Shown: in pieces, positions 8,998 to 17,751 of the stretch
How positions within the stretch are numbered: the first letter of the stretch is position 1
Layout of the letters: each line of letters starts with the position of its first letter
Assembly (NCBI RefSeq): GCF_040518285.1
Contig: NZ_CP155449.1
Coordinates: forward strand, 1,488,001 to 1,552,000
Source: Knoellia sp. S7-12
Lineage (GTDB): Bacteria; Actinomycetota; Actinomycetes; Actinomycetales; Dermatophilaceae
Length of the DNA: 64,000 nt
Direction of reading: 5' to 3'
Position numbers and translations under genes: made by a program
Notes under the pieces: generated by a model
What the model saw: the letters and a program-made list of their open reading frames with translations, nothing else
Databases searched by the model: none
What the model was told of the DNA's origin: nothing

Positions 8998-9626
8998 CCA
9001 AACTCGTTCTCGCGACCCAGAACGAGCACAAGGTCCATGAGCTCCGGCAGATCCTCGCTGATCTCGTCGACGAGCTCGGCCTCGAGATCGTCGGTGCCTC
9101 GGACTTCCCGGACGCGCCAGATGTCGTCGAGAGCGAGGTGACTTTTGAGGGCAACGCGCGACTCAAGGCCGTGGCCGTCGCCAAGGCCACGGGTCTGCCT
9201 AGCGTCGCTGACGACTCCGGGCTGGCCGTCGACGTGCTCGGTGGCTCGCCCGGCGTCTTCTCGGCGCGCTGGTCGGGCTCGCACTCGGGTCCTGAGGCCC
9301 CGCGCGCTGACCGTGACCGCGCCAACCTCTCTCTGCTGCTCGAGCAGATCGGTGACGTGCCCGACGAGCACCGCAGCGGGGCCTTCGTCTGCGCCGCCGT
9401 CCTGGCGATGCCTGACGGCTCGATCGAGTCGGTCGAGGGCCGCGTCACCGGCACGATCCGTCGAGACCCGGTGGGGGAGAACGGTTTCGGCTACGACCCG
9501 ATCTTCGTCCCTGACGGCGACACCAAGTCGCTGGCGCAATACACCGACCTCGAGAAGAACGAGATCTCGCACCGGGGCCGCGCCTTCCGCGCCATGATCC
9601 CGGTCCTGCGCGAGCGCCTCACGTGA
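8994..9626 (+). CDS. rdgB: XTP/dITP diphosphatase (RdgB/HAM1 family)
   Basis: A 210-residue nucleoside triphosphate pyrophosphatase that removes dITP and XTP from the nucleotide pool. Motifs: [12 protein letters not shown] near the N-terminus (substrate loop), [23 protein letters not shown] in the middle (acidic metal ligands) and [10 protein letters not shown] with the catalytic-site Asp. Residues [12 protein letters not shown] close the family signature. It is translationally coupled to rph and followed by a long imperfect inverted repeat that may end the transcript. Confidence 0.95.
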   Translation: MTKLVLATQNEHKVHELRQILADLVDELGLEIVGASDFPDAPDVVESEVTFEGNARLKAVAVAKATGLPSVADDSGLAVDVLGGSPGVFSARWSGSHSGPEAPRADRDRANLSLLLEQIGDVPDEHRSGAFVCAAVLAMPDGSIESVEGRVTGTIRRDPVGENGFGYDPIFVPDGDTKSLAQYTDLEKNEISHRGRAFRAMIPVLRERLT

Positions 9627-9634
9627 CCGAGGCA

Positions 9635-9697
9635 CGACTTTTTGCCCGATCCGTCGTCGCTCGCTGCGCTCCCTCCGACGGATTGGGCAATAAGTCG
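9635..9697. repeat. long imperfect inverted repeat after rdgB
   Basis: 22-nt arms at 9635-9656 and 9676-9697 pair with two mismatches around a 19-nt loop that itself contains CGCTCGCTGCGCT-type REP-like sequence. It can act as the rdgB terminator or be a REP/BIME-like element. The size and the GC-rich repetitive loop are more than a terminator needs. Confidence 0.65.
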
Positions 9698-9770
9698 GCC
9701 GTAGGTGGGACCGGGGGAGAAGCTGGAGCTTTGCGCGGCAGGTGAGCGGACGGCATACGCTGTCTGTCGC

Positions 9771-9852
9771 GCGCGAGTGACGGAACTGGCAGACGTGCTT
9801 GGTTTAGGTCCAAGTGCCTTCGGGTGTGCGGGTTCGAGTCCCGCCTCGCGCA
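9771..9852 (+). tRNA. tRNA-Leu (anticodon TAG)
   Basis: Cloverleaf with a 7-bp acceptor stem (GCGCGAG / CTCGCGC), anticodon arm CTTGG-TTTAGGT-CCAAG, a short variable arm around CCTTCGGG and T-arm GCGGG-TTCGAGT-CCCGC. Discriminator A at 9852; CCA is not encoded. Type II shape and anticodon UAG give leucine. Confidence 0.95.
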
Positions 9853-9909
9853 CTGGTTGTGGGGGGCTCGCTGATAGTTTGGCGCAAGCCGACCATCGAG
9901 GAGATCTGC

Positions 9910-10386
9910 GTGACTGAGCGACTCAGTCCGGGCGACGTTGCACCGGACTTCACCCTGACCACCGACACCGGTGAGAGCGTCACGCTCTCGGACCTGCGTG
10001 GCGACAAGGTCATCGTCTACTTCTATCCGGCGGCCATGACGCCTGGATGCACCAAGCAGGCCTGCGACTTCAGCGATTCCCTCGAGCTGCTCAAGACCGA
10101 CGGCTACACGGTGCTCGGCATCTCGCCGGACAAGCCCGAGAAGCTCGCGAAGTTCCGCGACAAGGAGCATCTCTCGCTCACTTTGCTCTCGGACCCCGAC
10201 AAGGCGGTCATGACGGCATGGGGGGCGTTCGGTGAGAAGAGCCTCTACGGCAAGATCGTCCAAGGCGTGATCCGCTCCACCCTCGTGATCGATGAGGCAG
10301 GCAAGGTCAAGCACGCCTTCTACAACGTCAAAGCCACAGGTCACGTCGCCAAGCTCCGGCGCGACCTCGGACTCAGTGAGGACTGA
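9910..10386 (+). CDS. bcp: thiol peroxidase / peroxiredoxin of the BCP (PrxQ) type
   Basis: A 158-residue thioredoxin-fold peroxidase that reduces hydroperoxides. The peroxidatic Cys47 lies in MTPGCTKQACDF and Cys52 five residues on is the resolving Cys typical of atypical 2-Cys PrxQ/BCP. The preceding YFYPAAMTPGC is the family active-site strand and helix. GTG 9910 has GAGGAG 8 nt upstream; longer starts run into tRNA-Leu. It lies 58 nt after the tRNA and just before a DUF3618 membrane protein, 4 nt away, so the two are probably co-transcribed. Confidence 0.93.
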   Translation: MTERLSPGDVAPDFTLTTDTGESVTLSDLRGDKVIVYFYPAAMTPGCTKQACDFSDSLELLKTDGYTVLGISPDKPEKLAKFRDKEHLSLTLLSDPDKAVMTAWGAFGEKSLYGKIVQGVIRSTLVIDEAGKVKHAFYNVKATGHVAKLRRDLGLSED

Positions 10387-10390
10387 TTCG

Positions 10391-10642
10391 ATGAGCAACA
10401 TCTCCGCCCTCGAGGCCGACATTGCAGCGCGCCGCACGCGCCTCGCCCGCACTCTCAATGAGCTCACCGCCAAGGCGACGCCGTCAGCGATCGCCAAGCG
10501 ACAGGTCGACCAGGCCAAGGCCCGCTTCGCCGACGCCACCACGACACCCGAGGGCGACCTGCGCGTCGAGCGCGTTGCGGCGGCAGTGGCCGTCGTCGCC
10601 GTCATCGTCGCGATCAAACTGCTGCGCCGCCGCCGCCGCTGA
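10391..10642 (+). CDS. DUF3618 family membrane-anchored protein
   Basis: An 83-residue protein: N-terminal amphipathic helical region (ALEADIAARRTRLARTLNELTAKATPSAI, the DUF3618 motif), a middle helix, one C-terminal transmembrane segment (VAAAVAVVAVIVAIKLL) and a poly-Arg tail RRRRR. Such proteins are common in actinobacteria and of unknown role, probably facing the cytoplasm. It follows bcp by 4 nt and ends at a strong hairpin terminator. Confidence 0.85.
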   Translation: MSNISALEADIAARRTRLARTLNELTAKATPSAIAKRQVDQAKARFADATTTPEGDLRVERVAAAVAVVAVIVAIKLLRRRRR

Positions 10643-10653
10643 TCCGAGCTCAG

Positions 10654-10694
10654 CACGAAGGCCCCCGACAGAGACACTGTCGGGGGCCTTCGTG
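10654..10694 (+). terminator. strong hairpin terminator after bcp-DUF3618
   Basis: Perfect 17-bp stem (10654-10670 with 10678-10694) and a 7-nt loop. It lies 11 nt after the DUF3618 stop and can serve both strands. No poly-T, as usual in high-GC actinobacteria. Confidence 0.85.
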
Positions 10695-10844
10695 GCGTGG
10701 CCCATGGGTGACCGGGCACGGCGGGCGGCAAAGGACTGCAGCGGCGGGTGGACGCGTGCTCAGGTGTGCTGCTGCTCGCCCTCCCGGGACTCGTTTGCCG
10801 CGCGCCGTGCCCGCCTCTCGCCCCAGCCCCGACACGCCGAGATG
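10695..10844. other. spacer between two terminators
   Basis: About 150 bases between the bcp operon terminator and the tRNA-Lys terminator. I see no supported gene or regulatory element in it; open frames here are GC-driven. Confidence 0.4.
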
Positions 10845-10881
10845 GCAAGAGCCCCGCACGGTGACCGCGCGGGGCTCTTGC
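10845..10881 (-). terminator. terminator downstream of tRNA-Lys
   Basis: 13-bp perfect stem GCAAGAGCCCCGC (10845-10857) with its complement (10869-10881) and an 11-nt loop, immediately 3' of tRNA-Lys on the minus strand. Confidence 0.8.
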
Positions 10882-10882
10882 A

Positions 10883-10958
<76 letters not shown>

Positions 10959-11031
10959 GCGAGGGAAGACATTAGCAGCGGACTGGCCCGGTCGCGAAAT
11001 CGAGGCTGTGAAGGCCTCGTGACACCGGTGC

Positions 11032-11658
11032 TCAGCTGTGGGACTCGTCCCGCCTCACGGCATAGAACGTTCCGCCGATGGCCCCGACGAGGCCGAGCAT
11101 GACGAGGAGCCAGACCCACACGGGGGTGTCCCCGGAATCGCCCGGTGCAGCCTCGTCCACGTCAGCGGCGGCGTTGGTGGACGGTGAGGGCGTCGATGCT
11201 GAGGTGCTCGGTGACGCAGTCTCAGACGGACTCGGTGTGGCGCTTCCCGACGCCGTCCCCGTCGACGCAGGCGGGGCCTCGGGGTTGCCCTTGATCGTGA
11301 ACGACGTCGATCCAGAGATCGGGTGGGAGTCCGCGCTGACGACGCGATAAACGACGCTGTAGGTGCCTGCGGCAATGGGTTCGCCGACGGCCAGCGTCAC
11401 CTTCGCCCCCTGCGCCGTTGCGTTCTCGCCGACGACGTCACCACCCTCGCCGTCGGTTACCCGGACGGTGACGAACTGCGGGTTGATCGTCTCGTTGAAG
11501 GTCAGGACGATCTCGGCGGGGGAGGCGGGCAGCGACGCGCCGTCGGCGGGCGTGATCGAGAGCAGGCGTGAGTGCGCGTTCGCCGGGAGCACCCCTGCGG
11601 TCAACGCCAGGAAGCCGGAGAGGAGCAGCAGGATGAGTCCACGAGTCGTCGTACGCAT
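11032..11658 (-). CDS. secreted CopC-domain copper-binding protein with C-terminal membrane anchor
   Basis: A 208-residue exported protein. A Sec signal (MRTTTRGLILLLLSGFLALT, cut after ANA) would leave His as the first mature residue, a CopC copper ligand. The CopC beta-barrel follows (LLSITPADGASLPASPAEIVLTFNETI ... SADSHPISGSTSF, second ligand region). Then comes a Pro/Ser/Thr-rich linker (about 60 residues) and one C-terminal membrane helix (VWVWLLVMLGLVGAIGGTFYAV). ATG 11658 is used; in-frame ATG 11667 and GTG 11676 are possible. A role in copper handling at the cell surface is inferred from the family. It is a lone gene with no CopD nearby. Confidence 0.85.
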   Translation of the reverse strand: MRTTTRGLILLLLSGFLALTAGVLPANAHSRLLSITPADGASLPASPAEIVLTFNETINPQFVTVRVTDGEGGDVVGENATAQGAKVTLAVGEPIAAGTYSVVYRVVSADSHPISGSTSFTIKGNPEAPPASTGTASGSATPSPSETASPSTSASTPSPSTNAAADVDEAAPGDSGDTPVWVWLLVMLGLVGAIGGTFYAVRRDESHS

Positions 11659-11691
11659 GACACCCATCTTGCACACCGAGCCTGAACATGA

Positions 11692-11720
11692 CGAAAGCCC
11701 CTGCGGTGCAGGGGCTTTCG
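11692..11720 (-). terminator. terminator downstream of tRNA-His
   Basis: 13-bp perfect stem CGAAAGCCCCTGC (11692-11704) with its complement (11708-11720), loop GGT. It lies directly after tRNA-His on the minus strand. Confidence 0.8.
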
Positions 11721-11725
11721 AGCGG

Positions 11726-11799
11726 GGTGAGTAACGGGACTTGAACCCGCGACATCCGCCACCACAAGGCGGCGCTCTACCAGCTGAGCTATACCCACC
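11726..11799 (-). tRNA. tRNA-His (anticodon GTG)
   Basis: Minus-strand cloverleaf with acceptor GTGGGTA/TACTCAC, anticodon loop TTGTGGT (anticodon GUG) and T-arm GCGGG-TTCAAGT-CCCGT. The gene encodes the extra G-1 (11799) opposite C73, the histidine identity element. CCA is not encoded. A TAAGAT-like -10 (11848-11853) overlaps the end of orn. Confidence 0.95.
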
Positions 11800-11844
11800 A
11801 AGGACTGCACGGCATACACATCAGTGGAGCCGTGGCAGCGCGAG

Positions 11845-12531
<687 letters not shown>

Positions 12532-12555
12532 GGCCTCCACTGTATGGCGCTGCAC

Positions 12556-12561
12556 TAGGGT
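12556..12561 (+). promoter_or_regulatory. -10 element of the PrsW-type gene
   Basis: TAGGGT ends 7 nt before ATG 12569 with no Shine-Dalgarno, the leaderless pattern seen across this window. Confidence 0.5.
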
Positions 12562-12568
12562 CGCGTTC

Positions 12569-13750
12569 ATGAGTGGGGAGCAGGCTGTCGCCGTCCAATC
12601 AACCGAGCCGCCGCAGCCGGGAGGCGCCCGGGCCGGCGCGCATCGCGGTCGTTCACTGATCCGACGGTGGGTTCTGCTCGGGATCGCGATCCTGGGTTTC
12701 GGCCTCGCCGCCCTGGCCGTCGCGGTCGCCATCGGTGCCGCTGCCGGGGTGAGCGCCACGCTCCTGGGCCTTGTCGTGGCGATCATCCCGCTCGGCATCG
12801 TCGTCCCGACGTTCCTGTGGCTCGATCGCTTCGAGGCAGAGCCCACGCGCTACCTCGTCATGGCCTTCCTGTGGGGCGCCCTCATCGCCGTCCTCATCGC
12901 GATGACGCTCAACACCGCGGGCCAGCTCGTCCTGTGGGGATCCATCCCTGCCGACGAGTCCCTCGCCCTCACCGCCGTGTTTGTCGCTCCCATCGTCGAG
13001 GAGGCCGCCAAGGGCCTGCTCATCCTTTTGGTCTGGCGCTTTGCCCGTCGAGAGTTCGATGGGATCACCGACGGCATGGTGTATGCCGGCGTCACCGCTG
13101 CGGGTTTCGCCTTCACCGAGAACATCCAGTACCTCGCATTGGCCTGGGTCGAGCATGGGCAGGAGGGCTTGACGGCCACCTTCGTCGGCCGCGGCCTCCT
13201 GTCACCGTTCGCGCACCCGATGTTCACGATCTGCACGGGCATCGGCATCGGCGTCGCAGCGACCTCACGCAAGGGGTGGGTGCGCTGGGTCGCCCCCCTC
13301 ACCGGCCTGAGCATCGCGGTCATTGCCCACGCGGTCTGGAACCTCGCGGCCGTGAGCGGGGGCAACGGTCTCATCGCCGTCTACCTCCTCGTCCAGGTCC
13401 CGCTGTTCCTCGCCTTCCTCGGCTTCGTCATCTGGGCGCGCCGTCGTGAAGGCCGACTCATCGGACAGTTCCTGCACGCCTACGCGGACGCCGGATGGTT
13501 GTCGCCTGGCGAGGTCGCGATGCTCGCCTCCATGCCGCGGCGCCGTGAGGCCCGACAGTGGGCCCGCGCCAACGGTGGTCGCGCTGCCCTGCGGTCCATG
13601 GAGGACTTCCAGGATGCGGCGAGCGAGTTGGCGCTGCTGCGGCGACGGATGTATCACTCTGCTGCAGACGACCGCGCTCTCAATGATGAGCGCGAGCTGC
13701 TCACGATCCTTGCCTCTCGTCGGCGCGAGTTCGCCGGGCAGGTCGTCTGA
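12569..13750 (+). CDS. PrsW-family intramembrane glutamic/metallo protease
   Basis: A 393-residue polytopic protein. After a 30-residue cytoplasmic N-tail, about eight hydrophobic segments carry the PrsW/CAAX-like motifs: VEEAAKG (EExxK), [10 protein letters not shown] (FxxxEN), PFAHPMFT and IAHAVWN (conserved His). In Bacillus PrsW cleaves the RsiW anti-sigma factor; here no substrate is known, though a membrane anti-sigma-like gene exists at 54 kb. The C-terminal 100 residues are a soluble Arg-rich tail. ATG 12569 fits the -10 spacing. The stop overlaps the next gene (TGATG). Confidence 0.88.
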   Translation: MSGEQAVAVQSTEPPQPGGARAGAHRGRSLIRRWVLLGIAILGFGLAALAVAVAIGAAAGVSATLLGLVVAIIPLGIVVPTFLWLDRFEAEPTRYLVMAFLWGALIAVLIAMTLNTAGQLVLWGSIPADESLALTAVFVAPIVEEAAKGLLILLVWRFARREFDGITDGMVYAGVTAAGFAFTENIQYLALAWVEHGQEGLTATFVGRGLLSPFAHPMFTICTGIGIGVAATSRKGWVRWVAPLTGLSIAVIAHAVWNLAAVSGGNGLIAVYLLVQVPLFLAFLGFVIWARRREGRLIGQFLHAYADAGWLSPGEVAMLASMPRRREARQWARANGGRAALRSMEDFQDAASELALLRRRMYHSAADDRALNDERELLTILASRRREFAGQVV

Positions 13751-14982
13751 TGGTGGCTCGTTCCTCTGCCGTCGAGCTGGCACAGTCCTTCGGGCCCGAC
13801 CTGATCGCCCTTCGTCACGACCTGCACCGCAACCCTGAGCTGGGCAACGACCTCCCGCGCACGCAGCGAGCGGTGCTCGAAGCTCTGGACGGACTCGATC
13901 TCGAGATCACTCTGGGGCAGAGCCTCAGCAGCGTCGTGGCGGTCCTGCGGGGGCGGGGTGGGTCCGGCGATGCGGGGGAGCGCCCCGTCGTCCTGCTGCG
14001 CGGGGACATGGACGGGCTGCCCGTCACCGAGACCACCGGCCTCGACTTCGCCTCCGAGCGCGAAGGGCTGATGCACGCGTGCGGCCACGACCTGCACGTC
14101 GCCGGGCTCGTCGGTGCCGCCCGGATCCTCCACGACCTTCGTGATGAGCTCGCCGGTGACGTCGTCTTCATGTTCCAGCCTGGCGAGGAGGGCCCCGGAG
14201 GGGCCGAACCGATGTTGCGCGAAGGCCTTCTGGGCGTTGCCGGACGTCGCGTCGACGCGGCATACGCCATTCATGTGTATGCCGCGGAGCATCCGCGTGG
14301 TGTGTGGTTCGGTCGGCCCGGACCCCAGATGGCCGCCGCCGACGAGGTGCTGATCACGGTGCAGGGCAAGGGTGGTCACGGTTCACAGCCGCAATATGCC
14401 CTCGACCCAGTGCCCGTTGCGTGCGAGATCGTCCTGGCCCTGCAGACGATGGTGACGCGACGCTTCGACGCCTTCGATCCGATCGTCGTCACCGTCGGTC
14501 GGATCAGCTCGGGCACCGTCAACAACGTCATCCCCGACACCGCCGAGATCGAGGCGACCCTGCGGACGTTCTCGCCCGAGCACCGCGAGAAGGCGCATGC
14601 GGAGATCCGCAACGTCGCCGAACATGTTGCTGCGGCCCATCGGTTGTCAGTGACCGTCGACATTGGCGGCGGCTATCCCGTCACGGTCAACGACCCCAAT
14701 GAGTTCGGCTTCGCTCAGGCCACGGTCGTTGACCTCTTCGGGCAAGAGCGCTGGGCCGACATGATCACGCCTGAGGCAGGGGCCGAGGACATGTCATTCG
14801 TCCTCGAGGAAGTGCCCGGTGCCTATCTCAACGTCGGAGCCTGCGTCAGCGACGACCACACGACGGTCGACGACAACCACTCTCCGCGTGCGGCATACGA
14901 CGACTCAGTGATCCCCGACTTGGCCGCGCTGCTTGCGGAGCTGGCCCTGCGACGCACGGCCTTGGGCACTCAGCCGCGCTGA
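13750..14982 (+). CDS. M20D-family amidohydrolase
   Basis: A 410-residue metal-dependent amidohydrolase (hippurate hydrolase, N-acyl amino acid or IAA-amino acid hydrolase type). Metal and active-site motifs: HACGHDLHVAG, FQPGEEGPGGA (catalytic Glu), HVYAAEHPRG and C-terminal GAEDMSFVLEEVPGAYLNVGA. The dimerisation domain lies around residues 190-300. The exact acyl substrate cannot be read from sequence. It is coupled to the PrsW-type gene by TGATG and converges on the phosphopantetheinyl transferase gene, overlapping it by 13 nt. Confidence 0.9.
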   Translation: MVARSSAVELAQSFGPDLIALRHDLHRNPELGNDLPRTQRAVLEALDGLDLEITLGQSLSSVVAVLRGRGGSGDAGERPVVLLRGDMDGLPVTETTGLDFASEREGLMHACGHDLHVAGLVGAARILHDLRDELAGDVVFMFQPGEEGPGGAEPMLREGLLGVAGRRVDAAYAIHVYAAEHPRGVWFGRPGPQMAAADEVLITVQGKGGHGSQPQYALDPVPVACEIVLALQTMVTRRFDAFDPIVVTVGRISSGTVNNVIPDTAEIEATLRTFSPEHREKAHAEIRNVAEHVAAAHRLSVTVDIGGGYPVTVNDPNEFGFAQATVVDLFGQERWADMITPEAGAEDMSFVLEEVPGAYLNVGACVSDDHTTVDDNHSPRAAYDDSVIPDLAALLAELALRRTALGTQPR

Positions 14983-15647
14983 AGCCGGAGCGTGAGGGGC
15001 TGTGTCGTGAGGACGGCGACGGCCGCTCGGTGGTCGGAGTGCTGGACGTCGAGGTCGCTCACCCGCATCGGCCCGGGGAGGTGCTGCTCCGCCTTCCACT
15101 CGAGCAGCTCGGCCGGAGCGTCGTGGGCGGAGACCAGCACCTGGCTCGGGTCGACCACAAGGCCGTGCCCGGTGGCCTTGAGGATGGCCTCCTTGCGAGA
15201 CCACAGCTGGGCGCGGGCGCCGAGGAGGGCAACGCCCTGCAGACCGGCGAGCTGGGCGCACTCGGTGGCGTCGAGGGTCAGTGAGCCGAAGCCGTCGAAG
15301 TCGGCAGACTCGAGGTCCTCGACATCGACACCGACCTCACCGAGGTTGGTCACCGCAGCGACGGCCATGCGGTCGCCGTAGGACACGGACACGTGGACGT
15401 CCCGCATCCCCACGACGTGGGGTTTGCCATGGCGGTCAGTGCCGCACGTGGCGCACCGCCTCTGGAAGTCGATGGCGCGAGGATCCACGCCCGTCTCATC
15501 GGCGACGAGGCGCCGGAGGAGGGCATGCGCCGTGATGAACGGGTGGGGATCGGCGCGGCGGTCGGCGCGCTCGCGCTCTCCAGCGTCGAGGAGGTCGAGC
15601 AGTCGCGGGTCGTCGATCACCTGTGTGGCGCGGATCACGACGGACAT
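14970..15647 (-). CDS. 4'-phosphopantetheinyl transferase superfamily protein (Sfp type)
   Basis: A 225-residue Sfp-like enzyme that would transfer phosphopantetheine from CoA to carrier proteins. The magnesium motif is GVDVEDLES (Asp-x-Glu) and the second motif is LWSRKEAILKATGHGL (WxxKEA). CoA-contacting GKPHV...VSVSYGDRMAVAAV is also present. It is about 225 residues, longer than AcpS (about 120), so AcpS is excluded. No PKS or NRPS genes are in the window, so its carrier substrate is elsewhere. ATG 15647 is preceded by CATGAT at a leaderless-like distance. Confidence 0.88.
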   Translation of the reverse strand: MSVVIRATQVIDDPRLLDLLDAGERERADRRADPHPFITAHALLRRLVADETGVDPRAIDFQRRCATCGTDRHGKPHVVGMRDVHVSVSYGDRMAVAAVTNLGEVGVDVEDLESADFDGFGSLTLDATECAQLAGLQGVALLGARAQLWSRKEAILKATGHGLVVDPSQVLVSAHDAPAELLEWKAEQHLPGPMRVSDLDVQHSDHRAAVAVLTTQPLTLRLQRG

Positions 15648-15834
15648 AGGCCGATCATGTCACCCAGTTCTGGTCGAGGTCTGTCCTGTCCGCCCTGCAT
15701 TGGTCCTACGGACATGCAGTGCCCGCCACGGCCACGCGCGGCCACGATCGGGCTGCAGCCTGAAGTGAGCGCCCTGCATGTCCATCGACCCACCGTGCCG
15801 AAGGCGGTGCCCCCGTCGGCGCTCTCACTTCGTT
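15648..15834. other. spacer between phosphopantetheinyl transferase gene and tRNA-Arg
   Basis: 187 bases with nested inverted-repeat fragments (GGACATGCAG near 15711 and CTGCATGTCC near 15775; GAAGTGAGCGCC-type arms near 15761 and 15818). I find no tRNA-derived direct repeat that would mark an att site, and no gene. Confidence 0.35.
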
Positions 15835-15910
15835 TGGTGCCCCCGGCAGGACTCGAACCTGCAGCCTGCGGATTAGAAGGCCGCTGCGCTATCCATTGCG
15901 CCACGGGGGC
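15835..15910 (-). tRNA. tRNA-Arg (anticodon TCT)
   Basis: Minus-strand cloverleaf with acceptor GCCCCCG/CGGGGGC, anticodon loop CTTCTAA (anticodon UCU) and T-arm CTGCAGG-TTCGAGT-CCTGC. The CCA end is encoded (15835-15837). Confidence 0.95.
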
Positions 15911-16035
15911 CAGTGGCACAGCAGTCTAGTGAATGCGACGTGGGCACCTCGCCGGGCCGCAGATTGGACAACAACGCAGGTGGGGGCGTCGGCACGTCGG
16001 CGCGCGGCATCTCGCCATGTCGTTAGGCTGAGCGT

Positions 16036-17751
16036 GTGACCACAACCGAAGCGACCGAGGCGAGTGTCCTTGTCGAGGCCGTGACCGGACTGCGCGACGC
16101 CGTCGAGTCCTCCGTGCTCCCGCTGAGCACCCCCGGACAGGCAGAGGGCATCGCCGTGCGACGCGAACTCCTCCAGCAACTCGACGACTACGTCCTGCCC
16201 CGACTGCGCTCCATCGATGCACCGCTTCTCGCCGTCGTCGGCGGGTCCACCGGCGCTGGCAAGTCCACCCTGGTGAACTCCATCGTGCGCGCCCAGGTGA
16301 GCCGCTCCGGCGTGCTCCGCCCCACGACGACCAGCCCGGTGCTCGTGCACCACCCCGAGGACCGCAAGTGGTTCGCCGACCAGCGCATCCTCCCCAGCCT
16401 CGCCCGTGTGACGGGTGGGCCCGGCGAGGAGTCTGCCCCCGGCACCGTGCGACTCGTCGACTCTGCTTCGCTCCCGGCCGGCATGGCCCTGCTCGACGCA
16501 CCTGACATCGACTCGGTCGTCGCGGCCAACCGCGAGCTTGCCGGTCAGCTCCTGTCGGCCGCGGACCTGTGGTTGTTCGTCACGACGGCGGCCCGATATG
16601 CCGACGCCGTCCCGTGGGACCTGCTGCGTACTGCGGCCGAGCGCGGCACGGCCGTTGCCATTGTTCTCGACCGCATCGCACCCGAGGCCGTCGAAGAGAT
16701 CCGCCCTCACCTCGCGGCGATGCTGCGCGAGCAGGGACTTCCGACAGCACCGATCTTCACCGTGCCCGAGTCGACGCTCACGCCCGAGGGTTTCCTGCCC
16801 GCCGAGGCCATGGGTCGCCTCAAGTCCTGGCTCGATGCGCTCGCCGGAGACGCTCGGGCCCGCTCCGTGGTCGTGAGCCAGACCCTCAAGGGAGCGATGG
16901 GCTCACTCGACGGGCGCACCACTTCACTGGCGAGCTCCTCCGACGAGCAGGCTTCCGCCGCAGAGGCGTTGACGGCTGCAGCGGCCGGCAACTATGAGCA
17001 CGCGACCCAGGGCGTCAAGGACGGCATGACCGACGGCACCCTGTTGCGTGGCGAGGTCCTGGCCCGGTGGCAGGAGTTCGTCGGAACCGGTGAGTTCTTC
17101 CGCCAGATCGAGTCCACCCTGTCCAAGTGGCGCGACAAGGTCACTGCAGCCATCAAGGGTCAGCCCGCTCCCACCGAAGACCTCGGCGAAGCGCTCCAGT
17201 CGGGCGTGGCCAACCTCCTTGTCTCCCACGCCTCCGCAGCGTCGGCTGACACGGCGCGCGAATGGCGCCGACTGCCCGGGGGGGAGGCGTTGCTCGCAGA
17301 TCACGCTGACCTGTCCAAGCCGTCGAGCGACTTCAACCCGCGCGTCGAGGCCATGGTGCGCCAGTGGCAGGGCGAGGTCTTCGACATCGTCCGCAGCGAA
17401 GGCAGCAACCGACGCACCAACGCCCGCATCGCGGCATACGGCGTCAATGGCGTTGGTCTGTTCCTCATGCTCGTCTCGTTCGCAGCGACGGGTGGCCTCA
17501 CGGGAGCCGAGTTCGGCATCGCCGGTGGCACCTCCGTGCTGGCCCAACGAGTCCTCGAGGCGATCTTCGGCGACCAGGCCGTGCGCGAGATGGCGGCCAA
17601 GGCGCGCGCCAGCCTGCTGACGCACGTCACCGAGCTCTACGACGGCGAACGTGAGAGGTATGCCGCCGCCGTCGCCTCTGTGGGTGCCACCGCTCAACAG
17701 TCCGCTGCCCTCAAAGCCGCTGCGAAGCGCGTGCGCGAGGTCTCCGCATGA
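16036..17751 (+). CDS. dynamin/Era-like GTPase, first of a pair
   Basis: A 571-residue P-loop GTPase. G1 is GGSTGAGKST (69-78), the switch-region threonines are RPTTTSP (about 95-101), G3 is DAPD (154-157) and a G4-like LDRI lies near residue 220. A long helical region follows, then two weak hydrophobic stretches around 470-515 (YGVNGVGLFLMLVSFAATGG) that may insert in membrane. The layout resembles bacterial dynamins such as Streptomyces DynA/DynB and mycobacterial IniA/IniC. GTG 16036 lies 6 nt after TAGGCT (16024-16029), leaderless pattern. It overlaps the second GTPase by 4 nt, so the two are probably made in fixed ratio. Substrate membrane and process are unknown. Confidence 0.8.
   Translation: MTTTEATEASVLVEAVTGLRDAVESSVLPLSTPGQAEGIAVRRELLQQLDDYVLPRLRSIDAPLLAVVGGSTGAGKSTLVNSIVRAQVSRSGVLRPTTTSPVLVHHPEDRKWFADQRILPSLARVTGGPGEESAPGTVRLVDSASLPAGMALLDAPDIDSVVAANRELAGQLLSAADLWLFVTTAARYADAVPWDLLRTAAERGTAVAIVLDRIAPEAVEEIRPHLAAMLREQGLPTAPIFTVPESTLTPEGFLPAEAMGRLKSWLDALAGDARARSVVVSQTLKGAMGSLDGRTTSLASSSDEQASAAEALTAAAAGNYEHATQGVKDGMTDGTLLRGEVLARWQEFVGTGEFFRQIESTLSKWRDKVTAAIKGQPAPTEDLGEALQSGVANLLVSHASAASADTAREWRRLPGGEALLADHADLSKPSSDFNPRVEAMVRQWQGEVFDIVRSEGSNRRTNARIAAYGVNGVGLFLMLVSFAATGGLTGAEFGIAGGTSVLAQRVLEAIFGDQAVREMAAKARASLLTHVTELYDGERERYAAAVASVGATAQQSAALKAAAKRVREVSA

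Noticed and set aside
9771..9852. tRNA-Leu as an integration site with attached element
   Set aside because: No direct repeat of the tRNA 3' end nearby, no integrase gene, and the following genes are housekeeping.
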